A stretch of DNA of 64,000 nucleotides from Veillonella infantium (GTDB lineage Bacteria; Bacillota; Negativicutes; Veillonellales; Veillonellaceae). The translations under genes and the position numbers were made by a program. Under the pieces are notes generated by a model, which made no database searches, had not been told where the DNA came from, and was given only the letters and a program-made list of their open reading frames with translations. Shown here piece after piece: positions 35,382-43,685 of this stretch; within the stretch, counting starts at the first letter, position 1; every line of letters begins with the position of its first letter. Where the stretch lies: positions 1 through 64,000 of the forward strand of contig NZ_PPDD01000001.1 in the NCBI RefSeq assembly GCF_002959895.1. Direction: 5' to 3'.

Positions 35382-37664
35382 ATGGAGATTATGATCAAGA
35401 AACGGGATGGCCATTTCGAGCCTTTATCCGTTGAAAAAACGAAACGTATGATTGCCTTCGCATGTTTGGGGTTAGATTCTTGTGATCCACTAGAATTGGA
35501 AATGGATGCGAAGTTACAATTCGTTGATGGCATGACAACTAAAGAAATTCAAAAAACTTTAGTACAAACAGCTATCGAAAAGGTTATCTCTAAAAAAGAC
35601 GACGGTTTCGGCAACCAAGTTAATAAAATGAACCAAGATTGGCAGTTTGTAGCAGCTCGCCTCTTCTTGTTCGATCTCTATAAAGAAGCAGCTATCACTC
35701 GTCGTTATAAAGCATTCGGTTATGGCAACTTCCCAAATCTTGTACATATGCTTGTAGAAGAGAAAAAATACGCTGACTTCTTCGTTACAGAATATACAGC
35801 TGACGAATTGCAAGAGTTAGGCGATTACATCAAACCTAAACGAGATTACCTCTTCAACTATGAAGGCCTTAAATTATTAGCTGACCGTTACTTGGTAAAA
35901 GGCTTCAATAAAGAAATCTTTGAGTTACCTCAAGAACGTTTCATGGCTATCGCTATGCACTTGGCATTAGTAGAAGGCGAAAACAAAGTAAAATACGCTA
36001 AGAAATTCTACGATTTGATGAGCCAATTAAAAATGACAACAGCTACACCTACATTAGCAAATGCGGGCACACCATTCCATCAATTGTCCTCTTGCTTCAT
36101 CTCTGGTGTAGATGACAACTTATGGTCCATTTACGACGTAAATAGCAAGTTCTCCCGCGTATCTAAACACGGTGGTGCTCTTGGTATCTACCTTGGTAAA
36201 GTTCGTGCATTGAACTCCGATATCCGCGGTTTCAAAAACTCCTCTGGTGGCGTTATTCCTTGGATTCGTTTATACAATGATACAGCTGTTGCCGTTGACC
36301 AATTAGGTAAACGTAAAGGCGGCGCTACCGTAACACTTGATATTTGGCACAAAGACTTCTACGAGTTCGTAGAGCTTCGTACTAATAATGGTGATGACCG
36401 TCGTAAAGCACACGATATCTTCCCTGCCATCTCCGTTCCAAACATCTTCATGGAACGCATGATCGGCCGTGAAAATTTCACCCTCTTCGACCCTCATGAA
36501 ATCTTGGCTGTAAAAGGCTATGCTCTAGAGGACTTCTATGACACAGACGATAACAAAGAGTTCACGAAACGTTACCTTGAATGTGAACAAGATCCGAACT
36601 TACATGGCATCGAAGTACCAGCACTAGACATGATGAAAAAAATCATGCGCTCTGCTGTTGAAACTGGTACACCATTCATCTTCTTCCGCGATACTGTAAA
36701 TGCTGCAAACCCAAACAAACATGCAGGTATGATTTACGCATCTAACTTGTGCCACGAAATCGCACAAAACGTTGGCTTCACAAACCTTGCTGAAGAAATT
36801 ATCAACGAAGACGGCACTATCACTACAAAAACAAATACAGGCGATATGGTTACATGTAACTTGAATTCCATCAGTCTTGGTCGCATTTCTGACGAAGAAT
36901 TAGAAGAAAATATTGCTCTTCAAATCCGCATGTTAGACAATGTTATTTCTATCAACCAGGCGCCAGTACCAGAGTCTCGTATGACATCTGATAAATACCG
37001 CGCTATCGGTCTTGGTACTTCTGGTTACCACCACTACCTTGTAAACCACGATATCCAATGGGAGTCCGATGAGCACATTGAAGTAGCGGACAAATTGTTC
37101 GAAAACATCGCGTACTATGCTATCAAAGCTTCCATGGAATTGGCGAAAGAAAAAGGTGCATACCCTGCATTCAAAGGTTCCGAATGGGAAAGTGGGGAAT
37201 ACTTCACACGTCGTGGCTACACATCCGATCGTTGGAAACAATTGGCTGCAGACGTTGCAAAATACGGCATCCGCAATGGTTATTTGATGGCCGTAGCTCC
37301 TACAGGTTCTACTTCCAACATTGCGAATACAACGGCTGGTATCGACCCTATCTTCAAAAAATTCTTCATCGAAGAAAAGAAAGGTTCTTTCACACCAAAA
37401 ACTGCACCAGATTTGAACAACAAAACATTCTGGCTCTACAAAGAGGCGCATACAATCGACCAACAATGGTCCATCAAAGCTTGTGGCGTACGTCAACGTC
37501 ATATTGACCAAGCACAATCTTTCAACTTGTATATCACACCTCAAATGAAAGCGAAAGAAATCCTAGATCTTTATGTTGAGGCCTACAAACAAGGTATCAA
37601 AACAATCTACTACATCCGCAACCAATCTCTTGAAATGGATGAGTGCACTAGCTGCTCCTCTTAA
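35382..37664 (+). CDS. nrdA: Ribonucleoside-diphosphate reductase, alpha subunit
   Basis: This 760-residue class I catalytic subunit reduces ribonucleotides to deoxyribonucleotides. It has an N-terminal ATP-cone (about residues 3-95), which gives dATP regulation. The active-site cysteines lie in SSCFISG, SNLCHEI and TCNLNSIS, and the C-terminal electron-relay pair in CTSCSS. Radical generation comes from NrdB. AAGGGGA precedes the ATG. It is followed by nrdB after 149 bp. Confidence 0.94.
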   Translation: MEIMIKKRDGHFEPLSVEKTKRMIAFACLGLDSCDPLELEMDAKLQFVDGMTTKEIQKTLVQTAIEKVISKKDDGFGNQVNKMNQDWQFVAARLFLFDLYKEAAITRRYKAFGYGNFPNLVHMLVEEKKYADFFVTEYTADELQELGDYIKPKRDYLFNYEGLKLLADRYLVKGFNKEIFELPQERFMAIAMHLALVEGENKVKYAKKFYDLMSQLKMTTATPTLANAGTPFHQLSSCFISGVDDNLWSIYDVNSKFSRVSKHGGALGIYLGKVRALNSDIRGFKNSSGGVIPWIRLYNDTAVAVDQLGKRKGGATVTLDIWHKDFYEFVELRTNNGDDRRKAHDIFPAISVPNIFMERMIGRENFTLFDPHEILAVKGYALEDFYDTDDNKEFTKRYLECEQDPNLHGIEVPALDMMKKIMRSAVETGTPFIFFRDTVNAANPNKHAGMIYASNLCHEIAQNVGFTNLAEEIINEDGTITTKTNTGDMVTCNLNSISLGRISDEELEENIALQIRMLDNVISINQAPVPESRMTSDKYRAIGLGTSGYHHYLVNHDIQWESDEHIEVADKLFENIAYYAIKASMELAKEKGAYPAFKGSEWESGEYFTRRGYTSDRWKQLAADVAKYGIRNGYLMAVAPTGSTSNIANTTAGIDPIFKKFFIEEKKGSFTPKTAPDLNNKTFWLYKEAHTIDQQWSIKACGVRQRHIDQAQSFNLYITPQMKAKEILDLYVEAYKQGIKTIYYIRNQSLEMDECTSCSS

Positions 37665-37761
37665 TAGTTAAAAATATCATTGCTATATTTTACAAAAACT
37701 ATACACTATAAGTAGAGAGCACTACACTTGGGAAAGATACTTTCACCAATACTATAAATCT

Positions 37762-37792
37762 GATGACGACCTATAGCAGTATAGGTCGCATC
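37762..37792 (+). other. Strong hairpin between nrdA and nrdB
   Basis: GATG(A)CGACCTATA pairs with TATAGGTCGCATC around a GCAG loop, giving 13 bp with one bulged A. No T run follows. It ends 21 nt before the nrdB start and just upstream of its AAAGGAG site. Confidence 0.7.
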
Positions 37793-37813
37793 GTTGTATA
37801 AAGGAGTCCTACT

Positions 37814-38842
37814 ATGGATAAAAAACTGATTTTCAACGAACATGGTGACCGTGGCACCCAATCTATGATTGGTGGCAATACCACAAACCTTCGCGAATGG
37901 AACCGTATCAAGTACGACTGGGCAAACCAAATGTACCGTACGATGCTCAACAACTTCTGGATTCCTGAAGAGATTTCCTTGAACGAAGACGTTAAGCAAT
38001 TCCCATACTTAACAGATTACGAACGCCGTGCATTTGACAAAATCATTGCGTTCTTGAACTTCCTTGATTCTATTCAATCCGAAAACTTGCCTAACTTGAG
38101 CCGCTATATTACAGCCTCTGAAGTGGCATCTTTACTAAATATTCAAGCATTCCAAGAAGAAATTCACGCTCAAAGTTATTCATACATTTTGGACACTGTA
38201 ACGAATCCTATTACACGTGACAAAATCTATGACGAATGGCGTACAGATAAAACATTACTTGCTCGTAACCGCTTCATCGCTGATGCATACCAACGTTTCA
38301 GCGACGATCCTAGCGAAGCAAACCTTATTCATACAATCATTGCTAACTATATCTTAGAAGGTATCTACTTCTACTCTGGTTTTAGCTTCTTCTACACATT
38401 GGCACGCCAAGGTAAAATGACAGCTACATCTACTATTTTCAAATATATCAACCGCGACGAAGTAACTCACCTTGTGTTATTCCAAAACATCATCCGCGAG
38501 TTACGCCGTGAACGCCCTGATTTATTCACACCAGAACTAGAGGAAAAAATCACCGACATGATTCGCCAAGGTACAGAGAACGAAATCGCTTGGGGCCAAT
38601 ACATCACTGATGATAAAATCCTCGGTCTTAACAATGTTCTTATTGAACGCTACATCAAATACCTTGCAAACATCCGCTTAGAAGCAATCGGCTTGCCTCA
38701 TCTATACCCTGAAATCAAGGACAATCCAATGGAATGGATTGAAAGCTTCTCCAACTTGAATAGCACAAAAACTGACTTCTTCGAAGCAAAAGTTACAAAC
38801 TATACAAAAGCAGCGGCATTTGATTTCGATGATTTAGAATAA
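37814..38842 (+). CDS. nrdB: Ribonucleoside-diphosphate reductase, beta subunit
   Basis: This 342-residue class I radical-generating subunit has all metal ligands: D85 (FLDSIQ), E115 and H118 (EEIHAQSY), E182 (LEGIYFY), and E216 and H219 (RDEVTHL). The radical tyrosine Y122 is at the E. coli position. This points to a class Ia type that needs oxygen or another oxidant to form its radical. The C-terminus DFDDLE fits docking on NrdA. No nrdI flavodoxin is adjacent, although an unrelated flavodoxin lies upstream. Confidence 0.94.
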   Translation: MDKKLIFNEHGDRGTQSMIGGNTTNLREWNRIKYDWANQMYRTMLNNFWIPEEISLNEDVKQFPYLTDYERRAFDKIIAFLNFLDSIQSENLPNLSRYITASEVASLLNIQAFQEEIHAQSYSYILDTVTNPITRDKIYDEWRTDKTLLARNRFIADAYQRFSDDPSEANLIHTIIANYILEGIYFYSGFSFFYTLARQGKMTATSTIFKYINRDEVTHLVLFQNIIRELRRERPDLFTPELEEKITDMIRQGTENEIAWGQYITDDKILGLNNVLIERYIKYLANIRLEAIGLPHLYPEIKDNPMEWIESFSNLNSTKTDFFEAKVTNYTKAAAFDFDDLE

Positions 38843-38858
38843 TAAAAAAATGATAAAA

Positions 38859-38897
38859 GAAAAAGTGATTCTCACGATGGGAGAATCACTTTTTTCA
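38859..38897. terminator. nrdAB terminator
   Basis: The stem AAAAAGTGATTCTC/GAGAATCACTTTTT is symmetrical with long A and T runs. It ends nrdB and the convergent rubredoxin-like gene. Confidence 0.9.
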
Positions 38898-38924
38898 TTA
38901 TAAAGGTTATTCAGTTAATAACGG

Positions 38925-39563
38925 TTAGCCAGCTGTATATGGGCCGAATCGACCTGCAAATAGATAGGAACCCATTTTACCAAGTTTGGCAGCAAAGATA
39001 GAAGCTACGATACCTAAAATAATCATAATCCATGCGTTATCAGCATTTACACCATTAGCAATAGCGATGTAGGCTTGTGCACAGGAAAGAATAAAGTAGA
39101 TAACTGTTAAGTAAATCTTTGCTTTAGGAATTTTAGATGTTCCTGTTTTGTAACGTAATTTACTACCAATATAACCAGAAATACCACCAATAATAACGAG
39201 AAGTGGTAAAATCATTGCTACTAATGTAATGGCAGGGAATAATACATTTGCAATAGATGGAATCAACAATGCAATAACAGGTACTAAGAAAGAAGCTGCT
39301 GTTGCTGCGATTGGGAAATGTACCGCAATTGGATGTAAATGAAGATCTAGCAATTTTTCACGTTTTGTATCAATGCGACGTGGCTTGTAATCCATCCAAA
39401 CTGTTGGAGGAAAACCACATGTTGGACAAGGTTGATCCCTGTACTTAGCATCCTCAATATATCCACATACACGGCAAATTATCCATTCGGTACCTTGTTC
39501 AGGTGTTGATTTAGCTGCGGTAGAACTTGTTGCTGCCGTAGCTGCTTTTTGTTCTGCTGTCAT
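38925..39563 (-). CDS. Rubredoxin-like domain fused to DUF2231-like membrane domain
   Basis: This 212-residue protein has a disordered Ala/Thr-rich start (1-24), then a rubredoxin/rubrerythrin-type iron site, CRVCG...CPTCG, with C30, C33, C46 and C49. A membrane domain with four or five helices (about residues 75-205) follows, starting with HPIAVHFPIA, a DUF2231-like signature. The iron domain probably faces the cytoplasm and may pass electrons to the membrane part. The specific function is unknown. AAGGAG lies before the ATG. Confidence 0.75.
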   Translation of the reverse strand: MTAEQKAATAATSSTAAKSTPEQGTEWIICRVCGYIEDAKYRDQPCPTCGFPPTVWMDYKPRRIDTKREKLLDLHLHPIAVHFPIAATAASFLVPVIALLIPSIANVLFPAITLVAMILPLLVIIGGISGYIGSKLRYKTGTSKIPKAKIYLTVIYFILSCAQAYIAIANGVNADNAWIMIILGIVASIFAAKLGKMGSYLFAGRFGPYTAG

Positions 39564-40001
39564 AATGAAATCTCCTTACTTAAGAAATTCTATATAATTA
39601 AATAATGATTATTATTTAATTATATTATACCATAATTCACTAAGTAAAAAGTAAAATTTATATACTTATCAAAAAATTAAATATATCGTAGTGCTAACAT
39701 ACCTATAATCAAAGGTAGCGGTATTTGATTTCCATAAATTAGAATAATAAGAAAAAAGATACCCAATCCAGATCTTTGAATTAGGTATCTTTTTATCGTT
39801 TATATTTAGAAATAGTCCCCAACGCCACCCTCGTTTGTACAGTTGACACGTGGTAATACATTGTAAATTGTATCAATACATTTGTGCGCAAATAGGCCTA
39901 CACTGTAGATTTTTATTCGCCCCATGAATGTATTCATCAAACGCTTGGTAAAAGCAAAATTTTTGTGTCCACCCTGTTTCAAACTACCAACTATATAGAT
40001 A
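39564..40001. other. Intergenic region
   Basis: This 438-bp region holds a terminator at 39752-39794 and, upstream of the rubredoxin-like gene, an AT-rich promoter-like stretch. A 68-codon frame at 39806-40012 has no ATG and no ribosome site and is not called. Confidence 0.5.
39752..39794. terminator. Terminator, both directions
   Basis: AGATACC(C)AATCC pairs with (T)GAATTAGGTATCT, flanked by A and T runs. It lies about 210 nt after the DIP1984-type gene. Confidence 0.75.
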
Positions 40002-40460
40002 TTAGCTTTCAATCAATTCGGTGGTCCAGTTAGCAGACTGCAATAGATTGTCTAATAAACGAACTTGTTTTGCGATGCGATCAGCTTCTTTTTGGATATC
40101 TCTGACATTGACGGTCGGGATTAATTTGATTTCAGACCCTCTCGCACGAAAATTGATACTACCTGCGCTAGACGCCAATGTCCGATAAGCACTTAGACGC
40201 AATGCAGCACTATCTTTTTCCGCAATAATTTCAGTAATAGAACGACCTTCTACAATAGTTTTGCAATTTGTTAAATTAATATGTGCAATTAACTTTTGTA
40301 GTCTAGTTACACATTGATCTAATGTTTTTAAAAGCTCTTCAGGGTTCTCATTCGGTGCTTCCCCTTCTTGCACTAAACTATTTTGAGTCAAACGAAGCTC
40401 TAAATCACTAATTTTATAATTCAAATCAGATCGCTCTTGTAATGCTTCTGCTAGTTTCAT
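40002..40460 (-). CDS. DIP1984-family protein
   Basis: This 152-residue, mostly helical protein (coiled-coil pattern in residues 1-30 and 118-145) has the family hallmarks MKLAEALQERSDLNYKISDLE and a C-terminal ANWTTEL. Members are annotated only as DIP1984 or septicolysin-like; no function is established. GAGGTGAG precedes the ATG. It is leftward and spaced 85 bp from the acetyltransferase. Confidence 0.8.
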   Translation of the reverse strand: MKLAEALQERSDLNYKISDLELRLTQNSLVQEGEAPNENPEELLKTLDQCVTRLQKLIAHINLTNCKTIVEGRSITEIIAEKDSAALRLSAYRTLASSAGSINFRARGSEIKLIPTVNVRDIQKEADRIAKQVRLLDNLLQSANWTTELIES

Positions 40461-40545
40461 AAACTCTCACCTCATATTTTAAAATATATGGATATTAATA
40501 TACTGACTGAACTAATACAAACTATTATATTTAGTATCTAGTTTC

Positions 40546-40962
40546 TTATAATACTTTCCGCATCATCACATGTGGACAGCCTTCATCAAGGTATTCCTCG
40601 CCTTCTGCCTTATAGCCAAGAGATTCGTAGAATGCTTTTGCCTGTACTTGCGCTGATAAGGAGCAGGTCTTAAATCCATCGCGGCGAATGCCGTTTTCTG
40701 CGGCCATCATAATCTTAGTACCTAGATGTTGTCCACGATACAACTTACGCACCGCCATACGGCCAATATGGGCATCACCTTCTTCGTTACTTGGGAAATA
40801 GCGACATGTACCTGCTGGCTTACCATCTATGGATAAAAGTACAAACTTTGCAGTCTCATCGATTTCATCGAACTCGTCTTCAAAACCCTGTTCCTTCATA
40901 AACACATCGATACGAATTTGTTTTATTTCATCAGTTATATGATCTAAGATTTGAATAATCAT
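40546..40962 (-). CDS. GNAT-family N-acetyltransferase
   Basis: This 138-residue acetyltransferase has a central acetyl-CoA loop (GRMAVRKLYRGQHLGTKIM) and a C-terminal YESLGYKAEGEEYLDEGCPHV, like ElaA/YjcF-type GNATs. The substrate is unknown. AAAGGG lies before the ATG. It is divergent from the aromatic operon. Confidence 0.85.
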   Translation of the reverse strand: MIIQILDHITDEIKQIRIDVFMKEQGFEDEFDEIDETAKFVLLSIDGKPAGTCRYFPSNEEGDAHIGRMAVRKLYRGQHLGTKIMMAAENGIRRDGFKTCSLSAQVQAKAFYESLGYKAEGEEYLDEGCPHVMMRKVL

Positions 40963-41215
40963 AGGTAACCCTTTCGCAGAATAAGTATATTTATAAAAAT
41001 CGATTTAAGCTTATTACGAAACATAATATAAACACTGAAAACTTCTTATTTTTATTATATCAAAAACACGCTTAATTCCAACAAACATCTTAAATTCTAT
41101 TAATTCCCACAGCCAAAATATTTTAAAACTTCTATGAAATTTAATTTTAAGTATTGCATAATCTTATCATTTGGGTTTATACTATACCCAACATTTTAGA
41201 AAGGAGCAACCAAAG
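40963..41215. other. Promoter region of the aromatic operon
   Basis: This AT-rich divergent gap contains the rightward promoter at 41154-41183. No further structure was recognised. Confidence 0.5.
41154..41183 (+). promoter_or_regulatory. Promoter of the aro operon leader
   Basis: TTGCAT and TATACT are separated by 18 bp and lie 33 bp before the leader peptide start codon. Confidence 0.65.
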
Positions 41216-41305
41216 ATGACTAACCAAATTAGCCTCGCTACAAAACAATACTTTTATTGGTTCTTTATCCAACGTACGGGTAAGGAACTATTTGTGGTAC
41301 GCTAA
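41216..41305 (+). CDS. Aromatic-rich leader peptide (attenuator)
   Basis: This 29-codon frame is preceded by AAGGAG. Residues 12-17 read YFYWFF, six aromatic residues in a row that cover all three aromatic amino acids, and F26 follows. It ends at TAA, 36 nt before a strong terminator and 133 nt before aroF. This is the architecture of a ribosome-mediated transcription attenuator: shortage of charged Tyr, Phe or Trp tRNA would stall the ribosome in the leader and prevent termination. The peptide itself needs no function. It is too short for standard gene callers. Confidence 0.85.
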   Translation: MTNQISLATKQYFYWFFIQRTGKELFVVR

Positions 41306-41341
41306 TTAAGATTGAGTCATTATTAGTTGCTTAGAATAGTA

Positions 41342-41380
41342 AAAGGGCTGCCCGTATTAAACTACGGGTAGCCCTTTTTT
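41342..41380 (+). terminator. Attenuator terminator of the aro operon
   Basis: The 12-bp stem GGGCTGCCCGTA/TACGGGTAGCCC (one G-T pair) with a six-base loop TTAAAC is followed by TTTTTT. The segment TACGGGTA at 41275-41282 in the leader frame duplicates part of the 3' arm and could pair with the 5' arm as an antiterminator. Confidence 0.88.
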
Positions 41381-41438
41381 GTTTGCTATCCCGTATGGTA
41401 AGCCCTACTATTCACTGTAGTTATAAGGAGGAATTATC

Positions 41439-42452
41439 ATGATTATTACATTGAAACAAAACGCAGCAGAAACAGAAGTATCTCGTTTACGCAGTGAATT
41501 AGAGGAAAAAGGCTTCATTATCCATCCTGTAGAAGGTGCACGCTATAATATTTTAGGTCTTATCGGAGACACAGCATCCCTCGATGCTCGTCAAATCGAG
41601 TCCCTTGATTTCGTAGATAAAGTAACTCGTATCCAAGAACCATACAAAAAAGCAAACCGTAAATTCCATCCAGACGATTCTGTAATCAACGTAGGTGGTG
41701 TATTGATCGGTGGTGGTCACTTCGCAGTAATGGCTGGCCCTTGCTCCGTAGAAACACCTGAACAAGTATTAGAAACTGCTAAAGCTTGTAAAGAAGCTGG
41801 CGCTACAATTCTTCGTGGCGGCGCTTTCAAACCTCGTACATCCCCATACTCCTTCCAAGGCATGGGCCCAGAAGGCTTAGAATTATTAGAGCTTGCTAAA
41901 AAAGAAACAGGTCTTCCTATCGTATCTGAAGTTATGGATATTTCCCAATTACAGTACTTCGATAACGTAGATATGCTTCAAATCGGCGCTCGTAACATGC
42001 AAAACTTCACACTTTTAAAAGAAGTAGGTAAATTAAACAAACCAGTTCTTTTAAAACGTGGTTTATCTGCTACATACGAAGAATGGTTGATGGCTGCTGA
42101 ATACATCATGTCTGAAGGCAATGAACAAGTTGTATTATGTGAACGTGGTATCCGCACATTCGAAACTAAAACGCGTAATACATTAGACGTAACAGCAATT
42201 CCTATGATGCACGAATTATCTCACTTGCCAATCATCATGGACCCTAGCCACGCTGCTGGTATGAGTCGTATGGTTCGCCCACTTTCCCTTGCATCCGTAG
42301 GTGGCGGTGCAGACGGCCTTATGATCGAAGTTCACAACGATCCATCCAAAGCATTATGCGACGGCCCTCAAGCATTACGTCCAGACCAATTCACTAGCCT
42401 TATGAAAGAAGTTATCGCATTGCGCCAAGCATTGGTAGAATGCACTAAATAA
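41439..42452 (+). CDS. aroF: 3-deoxy-7-phosphoheptulonate (DAHP) synthase
   Basis: This 337-residue enzyme makes the first step of the shikimate pathway from phosphoenolpyruvate and erythrose 4-phosphate. An N-terminal regulatory ferredoxin-like domain (about residues 1-70) precedes the barrel, which has AGPCSVETPEQ, GGAFKPRTSPYSFQG and DPSHAAG. This is the type found in Thermotoga and Bacillus rather than the E. coli type. It is the first structural gene after the attenuator. AAGGAGG lies before the ATG. Confidence 0.93.
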   Translation: MIITLKQNAAETEVSRLRSELEEKGFIIHPVEGARYNILGLIGDTASLDARQIESLDFVDKVTRIQEPYKKANRKFHPDDSVINVGGVLIGGGHFAVMAGPCSVETPEQVLETAKACKEAGATILRGGAFKPRTSPYSFQGMGPEGLELLELAKKETGLPIVSEVMDISQLQYFDNVDMLQIGARNMQNFTLLKEVGKLNKPVLLKRGLSATYEEWLMAAEYIMSEGNEQVVLCERGIRTFETKTRNTLDVTAIPMMHELSHLPIIMDPSHAAGMSRMVRPLSLASVGGGADGLMIEVHNDPSKALCDGPQALRPDQFTSLMKEVIALRQALVECTK

Positions 42453-42468
42453 TCTCACATACCACACA

Positions 42469-42512
42469 AATAAGCTAGTATCCGTTATAATAGATACTAG
42501 CTTATTCTTTTA
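42469..42512 (+). terminator. Intra-operon hairpin aroF-aroB
   Basis: The perfect 14-bp stem AATAAGCTAGTATC/GATACTAGCTTATT has a weak CTTTT tail. It may lower expression of downstream genes or protect the aroF mRNA end. Confidence 0.6.
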
Positions 42513-42526
42513 AGAAAGGAACCGTT

Positions 42527-43579
42527 ATGACTCGCATTCATATTAACGCCTCCACACCGTATGACGTCGTCATCGAGGAAGGCGCTTTACAACGCATCAC
42601 CGATTATATTAAACCGTTAAAACCAAATTGCCGTGTTATCATCGTCAGCGACAGCAATGTGGCACTGCACTATTTGGATTCTGTGAAAGCTAATATGGAA
42701 CATGCGGGTTATACTGTTTGTGATTATGTATTCCCTGCTGGTGAAAGCTCCAAAAACGCTCATCAACTCATCGATTTAGTGGAGTACATGGCGGCCCAAT
42801 CATTAACACGCAAAGACCTTCTCATTGCCCTTGGAGGCGGCGTAGTAGGTGATATGGCAGGCTTTGCAGCAGCTACCTATCTACGTGGGATCGATTATGT
42901 ACAGGTGCCTACCTCTCTTTTAGCCGCTGTAGACTCCTCTGTAGGCGGTAAAACGGCGGTCAATCTAGAAGCAGGTAAAAACTTGTGGGGTGCTTTCAAA
43001 CAACCTATCCTTGTCCTCTGTGATCCTACAACACTTAACACCTTGCCAGACATGGAGTGGAAAAATGGATGCGGAGAAATTATTAAATATGGTTTCCTTG
43101 ATGTACCAGGGTTATTAACCCAACTCGAGCATAAGCCATTAATAAAGCATCGTGATAGCGTTAGTGCCGTTATCGCTCGTTGTGTTCAAGCAAAGGCGGA
43201 TATCGTAGAGCAAGACGAACGTGAATCTGGTGTTCGTGCCCTCTTAAACCTCGGTCATACCTTTGGTCATGGTATTGAAAAAGCGAGCCACTTTGAAGTC
43301 CACCATGGCTACGCCGTTGCTATTGGCATGGTCCTTATGGCGCAAGGTGCTGTCAAACATGGAGAGTTAGATAAAGTGGCGTTAGAAAAATTAAAGGCTC
43401 TCATCGAAGCACACGATTTGCCAACTACTATGACCATACCAAAAGAAGAAATCCTGGCAGCTGCTAAACATGATAAAAAAAGCGAAGGTGCTACTATAAA
43501 AATCGTTATTCCTACTAGTTATGGTCATAGCGAGCTCAAGGTTGTCACCCACGAAGAGTTAGCAACCTATCTTGATTAA
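42527..43579 (+). CDS. aroB: 3-dehydroquinate synthase
   Basis: This 350-residue NAD+ and metal-dependent enzyme carries out the second step of the shikimate pathway. Signatures are GGGVVGDMAGFAAATYLRG, VDSSVGGKTAVN and LNLGHTFGHGIEKAS with its metal-binding histidines. Length is normal for the family. It follows aroF after a hairpin, with AAGGA before the ATG. Confidence 0.95.
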   Translation: MTRIHINASTPYDVVIEEGALQRITDYIKPLKPNCRVIIVSDSNVALHYLDSVKANMEHAGYTVCDYVFPAGESSKNAHQLIDLVEYMAAQSLTRKDLLIALGGGVVGDMAGFAAATYLRGIDYVQVPTSLLAAVDSSVGGKTAVNLEAGKNLWGAFKQPILVLCDPTTLNTLPDMEWKNGCGEIIKYGFLDVPGLLTQLEHKPLIKHRDSVSAVIARCVQAKADIVEQDERESGVRALLNLGHTFGHGIEKASHFEVHHGYAVAIGMVLMAQGAVKHGELDKVALEKLKALIEAHDLPTTMTIPKEEILAAAKHDKKSEGATIKIVIPTSYGHSELKVVTHEELATYLD

Positions 43580-43685
43580 GATAACTTATCTATTACGATT
43601 AAGTTATCTAAGGTTTCTAGTACCTACAACCTACATAATTGTTATTTGTAATATAAGGTTTACCTAATATTTAAAGGAGATTTAT

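Noticed and set aside
37184-37544. Long frames on both strands within nrdA
   Set aside because: They overlap the clearly conserved nrdA frame and show no domain; they are shadows of its biased codon use.
39806-40012. 68-codon frame overlapping the end of the DIP1984-type gene
   Set aside because: It begins at a TTG without any ribosome binding site and has no recognisable domain; it is more likely 3' untranslated sequence before the terminator.
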